Shown here: piece by piece, positions 7,436 through 15,338 of the stretch
How the letters are laid out: each line of letters begins with the position of its first letter
How positions within the stretch are numbered: the stretch's first letter is position 1
Assembly: GCA_002296225.1 (NCBI GenBank)
Contig: DBHR01000111.1
Coordinates: forward strand, 18,263-37,474
Direction: 5' to 3'
Length of the DNA stretch: 19,212 nt
DNA from: Acidobacteria bacterium UBA823
GTDB taxonomy: Bacteria > Acidobacteriota > Vicinamibacteria > Vicinamibacterales > UBA823
The notes under the pieces: generated by a model
Database searches by the model: none
The model's input: only the letters and a program-made list of their open reading frames with translations
What the model was told of the DNA's origin: nothing
Program-made: the position numbers and the translations under genes

Positions 7436-8965
7436 TCACCAGAACATGACGTAGAGCACAACGGTCGCCGCAAGCACCCCCGCGCCAAGCCCTCTCGCCA
7501 CGGGGTCCGGTGTTAAATCGAATGACGACGTAGCGGACCTAAGGCGCCAGGGTGCTGCTCGGGGCGAAACCCACGTCATCCCCATCATCACAGCAGTTAA
7601 GATGCTGCCAGTGATCGCCATATGATTTAGAAAGGCCACGTCGGGCAACCCCCAGAGCAGGCCACCATAAATCGGAACGCCAAGGAGTAACACCGTTGTC
7701 GCCGCGCGGGCTGGTGCTCGCGGTATTAGGAGCCCAACCAGAAAGACGGTCACAACTCCTGGCGAGATGAAACCCCAGACGAGCTGGATATACTGGAACA
7801 CCCCATCGAAGCGGCCTGGCAACGGCGCCAGTAGGCAGCCCAGCACGACGAGCACGGCCGTCGTTATTCGCCCGGTTCGTACTAAATCACTCGGCGCCGC
7901 ATCTGGACGGAACCAACGCCTAACAATGTCCATCGTGTAAATAGTCGATGCCGAATTGAGCATCGAATCCAGGCTGCTCATGACGGCACCAAACAGCGCG
8001 GCGAACATAACGCCGCGCAGTCCCGCCGGCAGCAAGCGGCTGATGAGAATCGGATACGCTTGGTCCCCGTTCTCGATCTCCGAACCGAAAAGCTGAAACG
8101 CGATAATCCCAGGAAACACGATGATGAACGGGATAAGTAGCTTGATACCGGCCGCCAGCACGAGACCGCGCTGCCCCTCAACAAGCGTCCGGGCAGCCAG
8201 CGTCCGCTGCGTAATGAATTGATTGAAACCCCAATAGAAAAGGTTCGGAATCCAGATACCCAACACCAGCGCCGTCCAGGGTAATTCGGGGTGATCCACA
8301 GGCAGCACCATGTGCAGCTTCGCCTCGTTAGCATCGAGGAAGGCTCGCAGACCACCGACGTGTCCCAGCCCGACGATGGCAACAATGGCACCTCCCATAA
8401 GCAGTGCAGCGCCCTGGAGCAAATCGGACCAGACTACCGCCTTCAATCCCCCGTAGATCGTGTAAGCACCCGCCAGTCCACCAATGAGCCAGATGCTAAA
8501 TGTCAGGTCGAACCCGAAAATTGCTTCGAGCCCAATCGCACCCGAGTAAAGGACCGCCGCAATAGCAACACCAACATAGGCCGCCAGCATGTAGACGGCC
8601 ATGATCGTGCGCGGAATTACTCCATAGCGATGCTCAAGAAACTCTGGCATCGTGTAGATGCCAAGACGAAGAAACCTCGGCAACAGCACTAGGGCGACGA
8701 AGACCAGCACCACGGCCCCGAGCCACTCGTAGCTCGCGACAGCAAGTCCAGCCTGACCGAAACTGGATCCGGCCATCCCAACGAAGTGCTCGGTCGAAAT
8801 GTTCGAGGCAATCAGCGAGAAGCCGATCAGTGGCCAAGTGAGCCCGCGACCGGCGAGAAAGTAATCCTCTTCTGAATCTCCACGCCTAGACGCGTATAGT
8901 GACACGCCGACGACCGCCACGAGGAAAAGTGCGAACGACAGGCCATCCCAGAAAGTCCAAGTCAT
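7436..8965 (-). CDS. SLC5/SSS-family sodium/solute symporter, SGLT-like
   Basis: A 509-residue membrane protein with the 13-14 helices of the sodium:solute symporter family. It takes up a solute, probably a sugar, with Na+. Blocks close to the Vibrio sodium/galactose transporter are visible: DYFLAGR (34-40), ASNISTEH (53-60), TMPEFLEHRYG (105-115), YGGLKAVVWSDLLQ (171-184), FYWGFNQFITQR (243-254) and the Na2-site serines in SSLDSMLNSAST (330-341). Positions that contact sugar in vSGLT, as I recall them, are mostly kept (N55, E80, N241, Y244, K275). The equivalent of vSGLT Gln69 is His60, so the substrate may differ. It starts 12 bases after the stop of the upstream membrane gene, so the two are probably co-transcribed. 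Confidence 0.9.
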   Translation of the reverse strand: MTWTFWDGLSFALFLVAVVGVSLYASRRGDSEEDYFLAGRGLTWPLIGFSLIASNISTEHFVGMAGSSFGQAGLAVASYEWLGAVVLVFVALVLLPRFLRLGIYTMPEFLEHRYGVIPRTIMAVYMLAAYVGVAIAAVLYSGAIGLEAIFGFDLTFSIWLIGGLAGAYTIYGGLKAVVWSDLLQGAALLMGGAIVAIVGLGHVGGLRAFLDANEAKLHMVLPVDHPELPWTALVLGIWIPNLFYWGFNQFITQRTLAARTLVEGQRGLVLAAGIKLLIPFIIVFPGIIAFQLFGSEIENGDQAYPILISRLLPAGLRGVMFAALFGAVMSSLDSMLNSASTIYTMDIVRRWFRPDAAPSDLVRTGRITTAVLVVLGCLLAPLPGRFDGVFQYIQLVWGFISPGVVTVFLVGLLIPRAPARAATTVLLLGVPIYGGLLWGLPDVAFLNHMAITGSILTAVMMGMTWVSPRAAPWRLRSATSSFDLTPDPVARGLGAGVLAATVVLYVMFW

Positions 8966-8977
8966 CGCCGTCTCACA

Positions 8978-10321
8978 TCACACCGTCTCGATTTGCGTCG
9001 CTGGACGACGTGACCTCCGTAGTGCTTTCACCTGCCAACACGGCCAGATTAGCCAGAGATTCGTCAGGAACCGGCCGATCACGAGCGCCACTGCCGCGCT
9101 TATCACACCTACCACGTCAAAGACATGGATGCCGACCCAAAGCAAACCCGCAATCGTCACTATCTCCGCGCCTGAAGCTAAAGTGATCGAGGTTGTCCGC
9201 CGGGCTGTCAACAACATCGACCGCTGCAGCGACAGGACAACGGACAACGCCGGCAGCAAAACCAGGAGGCGGAGAGGCGGAATAGCGAACTCGGTTAGCA
9301 TCGTCGACAATCCGGAGATCCCCTGAAACCAGATGAAAGCCACCGGGCTATAAGCGATGGCCGCAAGCCCAGCCGACGCGGCAAACGCCAGGATTAGAGC
9401 AAAGCTTCGCAACGAGCGAAAATGTTCCATTCGCGGACCTAGTAGCACAAGGCCGACCTCCTGGAATGACAGCCCTAGACTGCGAAAGATAAATGTTAAG
9501 CCGCTGACTACGGGCAACACGGCAAGCGATTCAACAGCCATCCGACTCTCACCCATGAAGAACGTGACCATCGGCTGAGTGCCCATCGCCAACATAGAGG
9601 TCAGAGCCAAGGGAACGTAGAACACCGCCGTCTGTCGCATCGTTAACCGACCCCGCGTTCCGATTGGATTGCGCTCGAGTGCACGAACGGCACGGCGCGC
9701 CATGCGGCCTGCCACAAACGCCTCAGCGATGACGCCGGCTGACAGCGCGAACGTTCCGACATAGGCACCTCGTAGGGGTGTCGCCAGCGCCAAGACGACG
9801 GCTGTGGCCGCCATCACTGCAAGGCGAACCACTGCGCCAGTGGCTACCTGCCGAGTCAGGCCGTGCCTAATCAGTAGGCCCTGCTTGAAACGGCGATACC
9901 CAATTGCCGCCGGCCACGGTAGCAGGAACACAAGTGCGCCGTGGGTCAGACCGCGAACCTCCTCCGGTAGCCCAAACAGACTGCCCGCCAGCCAATCAAA
10001 GACGGGCGGAAACACGGCGATCACCATGACGACCGTCAGTAGCCCGCTGAGGCCGTATCCGAAGCGGCGCAGCGTGAGGTAACTATCGCGATCCTCGGCG
10101 AGCACTGTGGCTGCACTCAACAGCATGACAACTGGTGATTCCAGGAGGAGCCCGAATGCAAACGCCACGCCGTAGGCCGCTAGGTTCTCGCGGGCGTCCG
10201 GCAACCTGGCAATGATGGCGGCAATGAGCGGCCCCTCGACCGCCATCATTAGCCAAGTCCCAGCCAGTGGCGCCCAAAAGCGGAGAATCGTGCGAGTGCT
10301 TAGGTGCTCCGTGATTATCAC
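8978..10321 (-). CDS. MATE/ANKH-like polytopic membrane transporter
   Basis: A 447-residue protein with about 12 hydrophobic segments in two similar halves, each opening with an FW/FY-xPLA motif (FWAPLAGTWL near the start and FYVPLALTSML near 233). This is the pattern of the MOP superfamily. The phrase LAAYGVAFAFGLLLESP, the FLLPWPAAIGYRRFKQGLLI block and the overall length recall the progressive-ankylosis (ANKH) branch more than classical drug-efflux MATE proteins. The resemblance is from memory and the substrate is unknown. The start is a GTG with a weak ribosome site. It lies 28 bases from the divergent bacilliredoxin start and 12 bases upstream of the symporter gene, likely a two-gene operon. 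Confidence 0.65.
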   Translation of the reverse strand: MIITEHLSTRTILRFWAPLAGTWLMMAVEGPLIAAIIARLPDARENLAAYGVAFAFGLLLESPVVMLLSAATVLAEDRDSYLTLRRFGYGLSGLLTVVMVIAVFPPVFDWLAGSLFGLPEEVRGLTHGALVFLLPWPAAIGYRRFKQGLLIRHGLTRQVATGAVVRLAVMAATAVVLALATPLRGAYVGTFALSAGVIAEAFVAGRMARRAVRALERNPIGTRGRLTMRQTAVFYVPLALTSMLAMGTQPMVTFFMGESRMAVESLAVLPVVSGLTFIFRSLGLSFQEVGLVLLGPRMEHFRSLRSFALILAFAASAGLAAIAYSPVAFIWFQGISGLSTMLTEFAIPPLRLLVLLPALSVVLSLQRSMLLTARRTTSITLASGAEIVTIAGLLWVGIHVFDVVGVISAAVALVIGRFLTNLWLIWPCWQVKALRRSRRPATQIETV

Positions 10322-10343
10322 GAAAGATTGGGTCTGTTATGAT
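10315..10343 (+). promoter_or_regulatory. Extended -10 promoter for the bacilliredoxin gene
   Basis: TTATCA (10315-10320), a 17-base spacer, and TATGAT (10338-10343) preceded by TGT, giving an extended -10 TGnTATGAT. The predicted first base is at or within a base or two of the GTG start codon at 10350, so the transcript would be leaderless. The -35 lies inside the first codons of the divergent membrane gene. Confidence 0.5.
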
Positions 10344-10349
10344 CTGACC

Positions 10350-10700
10350 GTGCCCGCGATACTGACCCCGCTACGTTCGATTGCCGATCTCGACAAGGCA
10401 CTGGCCGAGTCCGCCGAGAACCTACTGCTGCTCTTCAAGCACTCGGACGACTGCGGCACCAGCCTCATGGCCCTGGACGAACTTCAGCGCCATCTGGAAG
10501 ACGCCTCAGACGTTATACGCTACCGGCTTATCACCGTTCAGACTGAACGTGAAGTCTCGAACGAGGCGGCCGCCCGACTTGGCGTGCCACACAGGAGTCC
10601 GCAGGTTATCCTCGTTCGTGGCGGCGAGGCTGTCTGGTCCGCCTCGCATCTTCAGATCTCAGCCGAAACGCTGCAGGAAGCGACAGCTGATCACAGTTAA
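10350..10700 (+). CDS. ytxJ: YtxJ/BrxC-type monothiol bacilliredoxin
   Basis: A 116-residue thioredoxin-fold protein of the YtxJ (BrxC) family, which removes bacillithiol from S-bacillithiolated proteins or acts as a related thiol reductase in the cytoplasm. Marks are the LLLFKHSDDCGTS block (25-37), with the single active-site Cys35 in the family's KHSxxCxxS setting, the RYRLITVQTEREVSNEAA segment (58-74), and the cis-proline loop HRSPQVILVRGGE (81-93) with WSASH (96-100). The length matches BrxC (about 108). The GTG at 10350 is chosen because homology begins just after it. No Shine-Dalgarno precedes it, but a promoter ends 6 bases upstream. The usual active site is CPxS; here it reads CGTS. 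Confidence 0.85.
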   Translation: MPAILTPLRSIADLDKALAESAENLLLLFKHSDDCGTSLMALDELQRHLEDASDVIRYRLITVQTEREVSNEAAARLGVPHRSPQVILVRGGEAVWSASHLQISAETLQEATADHS

Positions 10701-10838
10701 TCGGCGAGCCTCGGCATCTACAGTCGGAACTCTCTGAGTCAGCATTCGGGATGTATCGAACACGGCATTCTAGTCGATTTTCTCGCGGCTCAGGGGCCAA
10801 AAGCCCAGGCAGTGATAGACTCCTGCGCTCGGACTATC

Positions 10839-12401
10839 ATGACCATTTCGCTGCGTTCACTCTCAGTGCTCATCGCTACCCTGTGCTGGTTTGCGACTGC
10901 CAGCGCCTGCGGCCCAGCCCAACCAAACCAGCCCACTCCGGATGCCCCGGCGCCAGACGTCGCCGACTCGCCACGCGCCGTCCTCGAACAGCAGTTCCTG
11001 GACATGTTCGCACGCGCGTACTATCCAGGTCGGAGCGGCCAAATCATGCTGGTACCAGAACGGGGAAACATTCTGCTCGAACCCGACGACTCTTTCTACC
11101 GGTTCATGCACGGTTCCCCATGGGCCTACGATGTCGATGTCCCGCTCCTCGCCTATGGCCTAGGGCACATCAGGCACGGCGTCTTCGACGAACCGGTTAC
11201 GCATCGGGACGTCGCTCCAATCATCGCGGCGCTGCTCGATTTACCCGTGACGGCCACGATGAGCGGCAAGGCGCCCACTACCCTCTTGACAGATGCGATC
11301 AAACCCCCGCGCGCGGTGTTTCTCGCAGTCCTCGACGGTGCCCGAACTGACTTCTTCGATCGCTACGCGGACACCCTGCCAACCTTTCGCCGGCTCAGAG
11401 CCGAGGGTGCCTGGTTCTCCGGGGCCCGCGTCGATTACCTACCGTCGCTCACGAGTGTCGGTCACGCCTCGATCGCGACGGGAGCCGAACCTCGGATACA
11501 CGGGATCGTCGCCAACACGATGTTCGACCAGCGGACCGGACAACCGAGTGGTCCTTTCCCAGAAACATCGCCGGCGAATCTCTCCGCGCTCACAATCACC
11601 GACCTCTGGAACCTGCGCAGTCGTGGACGCGCCGCGATCATCGCGCAAGGCACGACGTCGCGCGCCACGGTTCCCATGGCCGGACACGGCGGATGTCTTC
11701 TCAATGCTCACCCGACCATCATGGCCATGTTCGACGCCGTCCGTGGCGGCTGGGTCACAAATGACGAGTGCTACCGACTTCCCTTTTACGTCGCCAGTGA
11801 CACAGCGGCCCGCGTCTTACAGCGCCGCGATACTTGGCTCGGCCACGACGTGCGCGATGGCCGCACCCTGCTTCGGTCTGGGTGGTTCACCACATACCAA
11901 GTTGACGCCCTCGTCTCGATGATTGAGCGGGAACGGGTTGGTCAAGACGAAATTTCTGACCTAGTCTTAGCGAATTTCAAAACACTTGACTACGTTGGGC
12001 ATCGCTGGGGACCAAATTCCGACGAACTCGCAGCGGCGCTTCGAGATCTCGACCGGGAGTTGGGGCGCGTCGTTGCCGCACTCGAGTCTGCCGCCGGGCC
12101 CGATGGCTTCGTCGTCATTGTAACGTCCGACCACGGTACGCCGGGCGAACCGGAAGCCCCTGAGCAGGGCCGCTACTACATCACCGACATCATCGAGACG
12201 ATACATAACCGTTTCGACCCGGACGAGCGTCGGACCGTCCTGTATTACGGCGACCCGGCGGATAACCAGATCTTCATTGATCGCTCGCACTTGAACGACT
12301 TGGGCTTTAATCTTGGCGACATCGCGACTCACCTCGAAGCGTTGCCGTTCATCTTCGCTGCATACACCGAAGACGAAGTCGCGGCTGCGATTAGCCACTG
12401 A
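10839..12401 (+). CDS. Secreted alkaline-phosphatase-superfamily phosphatase/phosphodiesterase with permuted domain order
   Basis: A 520-residue protein from the ATG at 10839. It starts with a signal sequence ending in ATASAC (Cys24), possibly a lipobox, then a Pro-rich linker. Members hydrolyse phosphate mono- or diesters with two zinc ions. The core is visible: metal Asp166 in AVLDGAR, nucleophile Thr205 in PSLTSVGHAS, HGIVAN with Asn226, Asp384 and His388 in LDYVGHRWGP, and Asp431-His432 in TSDHG. The last zinc ligand normally comes near the C-terminus, in a YPGRSG...HGSPYxYD...VPLL...DxAPT block. Here that block lies at 62-132, before the core (YPGRSG 62-67; His91 in HGSPWAYD; VTHRDVAPIIAALL), and the protein ends shortly after FAAYTEDEV. 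The ordering suggests circular permutation. The Lys that pairs with Arg in PafA monoesterases appears to be Thr273 (Arg275 is kept). A TGATAGACT extended -10 lies at 10813-10821. The gene converges with purA. Confidence 0.88.
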   Translation: MTISLRSLSVLIATLCWFATASACGPAQPNQPTPDAPAPDVADSPRAVLEQQFLDMFARAYYPGRSGQIMLVPERGNILLEPDDSFYRFMHGSPWAYDVDVPLLAYGLGHIRHGVFDEPVTHRDVAPIIAALLDLPVTATMSGKAPTTLLTDAIKPPRAVFLAVLDGARTDFFDRYADTLPTFRRLRAEGAWFSGARVDYLPSLTSVGHASIATGAEPRIHGIVANTMFDQRTGQPSGPFPETSPANLSALTITDLWNLRSRGRAAIIAQGTTSRATVPMAGHGGCLLNAHPTIMAMFDAVRGGWVTNDECYRLPFYVASDTAARVLQRRDTWLGHDVRDGRTLLRSGWFTTYQVDALVSMIERERVGQDEISDLVLANFKTLDYVGHRWGPNSDELAAALRDLDRELGRVVAALESAAGPDGFVVIVTSDHGTPGEPEAPEQGRYYITDIIETIHNRFDPDERRTVLYYGDPADNQIFIDRSHLNDLGFNLGDIATHLEALPFIFAAYTEDEVAAAISH

Positions 12402-12442
12402 CCACGCTGAAGCCGAATTATTAATACCAAGTGGTGTTAGCA

Positions 12443-12459
12443 AGCGAGAACCACTCGCT
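12443..12459. terminator. Possible hairpin between the phosphatase gene and purA
   Basis: AGCGAG (12443-12448), loop AACCA, CTCGCT (12454-12459). It lies 42 bases after the phosphatase stop and 113 bases beyond the purA stop. There is no T run on either strand, so it is a weak candidate terminator. The rest of 12402-12571 shows no gene or other signal. Confidence 0.25.
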
Positions 12460-12571
12460 ATAACCCGAAGCACGAAAACAAGACGTCGGACTGGCTTGGC
12501 GTCCAACGCCGCCGGCCTCGCAAAGATCGAACGAGTCTTCCCCGTCCGCCAACAAACCCGACGCCTCAGGC

Positions 12572-13879
12572 TCAGTTGCCCTGTCCGATCCAACTGCTGA
12601 GCCTCGGACTGTCGCGCACAATCGTGTCGGTGCGGTCCGACCCTGTTGACAAGATAACGGCCGGTGCGCCAGCCAACTCCTCAAGCCGTGCGACATAGAC
12701 GCGTGCCGCCGCCGGCAGGTCCACTTCGCGCTGCGCACCTTGAGTCGGAGACGACCATCCATGCAGGGTCTCGTAGATCGGTTCGCATGACGCGAGCACG
12801 CCAGCATCAGCCGGAAAATCGTGCAGCACCTCACCGTCCTGCCGGTAGGCCGTGCAAACCTTGATTTCCTCAAGGCCGTCAAGCACATCCAGCTTAGTTA
12901 CCGCAAGGGCTTCGATCCCGTTCAGGCGTACCGCGTAGCGCATCGCGACCGCATCGAACCATCCGCACCGGCGAGGTCGACCCGTGGACGCACCGTATTC
13001 TTGGCCAGACTCACGTAGCCGGTCACCTGCCGCACCGGTGAGCTCGGTCGGCAACGGACCTTCGCCAACGCGCGTGGTGTACGCCTTGACAACACCGAGC
13101 ACGCCATCAATGGCGCGCGGCGGCACGCCAAGCCCGGTACACACGCCGCCAACGGTGGCATTCGAGGACGTGACGTACGGGAAGGTCCCATGGTCAATGT
13201 CGAGCAGGGCGCCTTGCGCCCCCTCGAAGAGGATCCCCTTACCTGCCTCGCGTGCCCGCATCAGAAAAAGCGACGTATCGGTCACCCACGCGTTCAAACG
13301 CTCCCAAGACGCCCCGAGTTGTGCCAGAACGGCCTGCCAGTCCATTGCCGCCCCTGAAATCAACTTGTTTCTGGCGGCCACATTCTCCTTGACAACGCCC
13401 GCTAACGGGCCGGTTGAGGAGCAGTCCGCCAGGTCTCCGACCCGGACGCCGCGACGGCCGATTTTGTCCTCATAGGCGGGCCCGATACCCCGAGAAGTCG
13501 TGCCAATTTTCCGCTCGCCGCGGCGTGCTTCGGCCAGGATTTCTAGGTCGCGGTGGTACGGCAGGATCACATGGGCCTTGTCACTAATCCGGAGACGATC
13601 ACCCACTTCGACGTCGAGCGATGCCAGCATGTCGAGCTCGCTCATCAACGCGTCCGGGTCAATCACAACCCCGTTGCCGATCACACACGTGGTGTCTGGG
13701 TGCAGAATCCCCGAGGGAACCAGGTGCAGTACAAACTTCTGACCCGAAACATAGACCGTGTGACCGGCATTATGGCCACCTTGATACCGCGCCACCACGT
13801 CAAAGTGCGGAGCTAGGAGGTCGACAACCTTCCCCTTGCCTTCGTCACCCCACTGTGCGCCGAGCACCGCAAGATTCAT
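12572..13879 (-). CDS. purA: Adenylosuccinate synthase
   Basis: A 435-residue enzyme that joins IMP and aspartate with GTP to give adenylosuccinate, the first committed step to AMP, in the cytoplasm. Signatures are plain: GAQWGDEGKGK (7-17) with catalytic Asp12, GGHNAGHT (34-41) with His40, TTSRGIGPAYEDK (127-139), FEGAQGALLDIDHG (218-231) and TSSNATVGG (237-245). Further on come TRVGEGPLPTEL, RPRRCGWFD and TKLDVLDG. The length equals the family norm (about 430). Two ATGs are close together, at 13888 and 13879. The second is preferred because AAGGA sits 8 bases before it, whereas it would touch the first. The frame stays open further upstream but without family homology. Confidence 0.97.
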   Translation of the reverse strand: MNLAVLGAQWGDEGKGKVVDLLAPHFDVVARYQGGHNAGHTVYVSGQKFVLHLVPSGILHPDTTCVIGNGVVIDPDALMSELDMLASLDVEVGDRLRISDKAHVILPYHRDLEILAEARRGERKIGTTSRGIGPAYEDKIGRRGVRVGDLADCSSTGPLAGVVKENVAARNKLISGAAMDWQAVLAQLGASWERLNAWVTDTSLFLMRAREAGKGILFEGAQGALLDIDHGTFPYVTSSNATVGGVCTGLGVPPRAIDGVLGVVKAYTTRVGEGPLPTELTGAAGDRLRESGQEYGASTGRPRRCGWFDAVAMRYAVRLNGIEALAVTKLDVLDGLEEIKVCTAYRQDGEVLHDFPADAGVLASCEPIYETLHGWSSPTQGAQREVDLPAAARVYVARLEELAGAPAVILSTGSDRTDTIVRDSPRLSSWIGQGN

Positions 13880-14011
13880 CTTCGCCATCCTTGCAACTTT
13901 GCGATGGTAACAAAAGACGAGGACAAATGCTGATTTTCCAGTCGAACTATCGCCGAGGCAGGTTAAGCAGAAGTCAAGTACGAAATACATGACCGCGAAT
14001 TCTCGTTTACC

Positions 14012-14027
14012 GTTGACAACGTTCAAC
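14012..14027. promoter_or_regulatory. Inverted repeat around a TTGACA box between purA and the ATPase gene
   Basis: GTTGA (14012-14016), CAACGT, TCAAC (14023-14027): perfect 5-base arms that enclose a consensus -35 TTGACA (14013-14018) for the rightward gene. The best -10 at 18 bases (TAAGTT, 14037-14042) is poor. It could be an operator half-site pair. A further small hairpin GTGCC-ATGTG-GGCAC lies at 14068-14082. Nothing else is recognised in the 266 bases between purA and the ATPase gene. Confidence 0.25.
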
Positions 14028-14145
14028 CCCTTTCCGTAAGTTCTACCCTTCTGGTTAAGTTGACGGTGTGCCATGTGGGCACGCGTCTCGGTAGAGCGGT
14101 GACGAGTAAAGTCAGAAATTTCCATCGTCCCATGCGAGAGCCCGC

Positions 14146-15306
14146 TTGACAGTCGAACGTCCATCCGTCGAACGGCGCGTTCTTAAAGCGATCAAAGCAG
14201 ATCCGAAACGCGTGCCGTTTGTGCTCGGGTCCGGCGGAAGCGGTCGCACAAGTCTGCTGCTGCACCTGCGCCAAACGATTGGTGCCGAGCGGTGTCAGTA
14301 CATTGATGTTGAGCAGGCGGCAACGACTCCTGAAGGCTTTCTCCGAGCCCTTACGATCAACTCACCCTTCCGAAGACCCGGACAACCGTCCCCCTCGGAA
14401 AACGGTCTGTCCGCGCGTGACGCTTTTCAGGCTAGCTTAGCCTTTCTCGATTCAGCCCAAACTAACAGCGGTAATTCGGCCCTATTTTTACTGGACGAAG
14501 TCCTCGAATTGAGGACTTTCGACAGTTTTCCAGGCCTCCGAACGGTGCTCCCCGAGCTCCTCCGCACCCTGCAAGGCAGCCGGAATCGTTTCGTAATGAG
14601 CACCCGGTACGTGAGCCGAGCGCACCGGCTTTTGCGGAACGCCTCGCCCGAATATGAGGTCATCCACGTACCACCGCTGTCATCAGCGGAAATCGCCGAC
14701 AAACTCTCTCCCGAGTACGCACCACAAGATGCACACGCCCTGACTGAGCTGGCCCAGGCGGTGCAGGTATTAACCGACGGACGACCCGGTTACGTGCAAA
14801 TACTGGACGACGCCATGCGCGGAATGGCTGGTCGCGTCGGCGACGACCCAGTGGCAGCGTTGACTGCTCAGATGTCCAGAGGTGCACCGCTGTGGGAACG
14901 CTGTCGCTTCTACTTTGAGCTTCGACTACATCGCGCGCGGGGTTACGGTGCGCTGAAGGCCATCTTGCTGGTGCTAGCAGACCAGGAACCGTTGACGCTT
15001 ACGGAGATCGCTCAGCGGCTCCAGCGCACCCCGGGCTCGACGAAAGATTACTTATCTTGGTTGGAAGACGTCGACCTGATCTCGGCAAGACAAAAGCGCT
15101 ACGGTTTTGTGGACCCGCTGCTCCGCCTGTGGGTCCAGATCCACTGCCGGTCTGAGCCGTTCGACGAGGAGCAACTAGCACGGCAAGTGCAGCAGTTCGC
15201 CCACGAAGTATTACCCGAGGTGGAGCCAGTACCCGACGTAGAGCCAGCGCTAGCAACGTCGGATAACGGCGCTGACCGAACCTGGAGCGTCGTCGAGATC
15301 GACTGA
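14146..15306 (+). CDS. Archaeal-type (PF01637-like) P-loop ATPase with C-terminal winged helix
   Basis: A 386-residue predicted ATPase of unknown role. An N-terminal P-loop domain carries a Walker A of the form GSGGSGRT (28-35), in which the usual lysine is Arg34, and a Walker B LFLLDE (113-118). An MSTR sensor-like motif is at 151-154, with RLLRN at 161-165. A helical part follows to about 250, then a winged-helix segment (EPLTLTEIAQRL to KRYGFVDPLLRLWV, 281-330), as in archaeal-type ATPases with a DUF234-like end. The tail (about 357-386) is acidic and Pro-rich and ends in WSVVEID. The start is a TTG with a GAGAG box 5 bases upstream; a nearby ATG at 14132 is out of frame. The gene is divergent from purA and convergent with rnc (32-base gap). 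Confidence 0.7.
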   Translation: MTVERPSVERRVLKAIKADPKRVPFVLGSGGSGRTSLLLHLRQTIGAERCQYIDVEQAATTPEGFLRALTINSPFRRPGQPSPSENGLSARDAFQASLAFLDSAQTNSGNSALFLLDEVLELRTFDSFPGLRTVLPELLRTLQGSRNRFVMSTRYVSRAHRLLRNASPEYEVIHVPPLSSAEIADKLSPEYAPQDAHALTELAQAVQVLTDGRPGYVQILDDAMRGMAGRVGDDPVAALTAQMSRGAPLWERCRFYFELRLHRARGYGALKAILLVLADQEPLTLTEIAQRLQRTPGSTKDYLSWLEDVDLISARQKRYGFVDPLLRLWVQIHCRSEPFDEEQLARQVQQFAHEVLPEVEPVPDVEPALATSDNGADRTWSVVEID

Positions 15307-15338
15307 GTCAACTGGAACCCCGCGTGTGCCGTAGACAA

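Noticed and set aside
14013..14042. Consensus TTGACA upstream of the ATPase gene as a full promoter
   Set aside because: The best -10 at a proper spacing (TAAGTT) matches poorly; kept only as part of an inverted repeat.
13889..14164. N-terminal extension of PurA in the same open frame
   Set aside because: No adenylosuccinate synthase homology before the MNLAVLGAQWGD start; a well-spaced AAGGA supports 13879.
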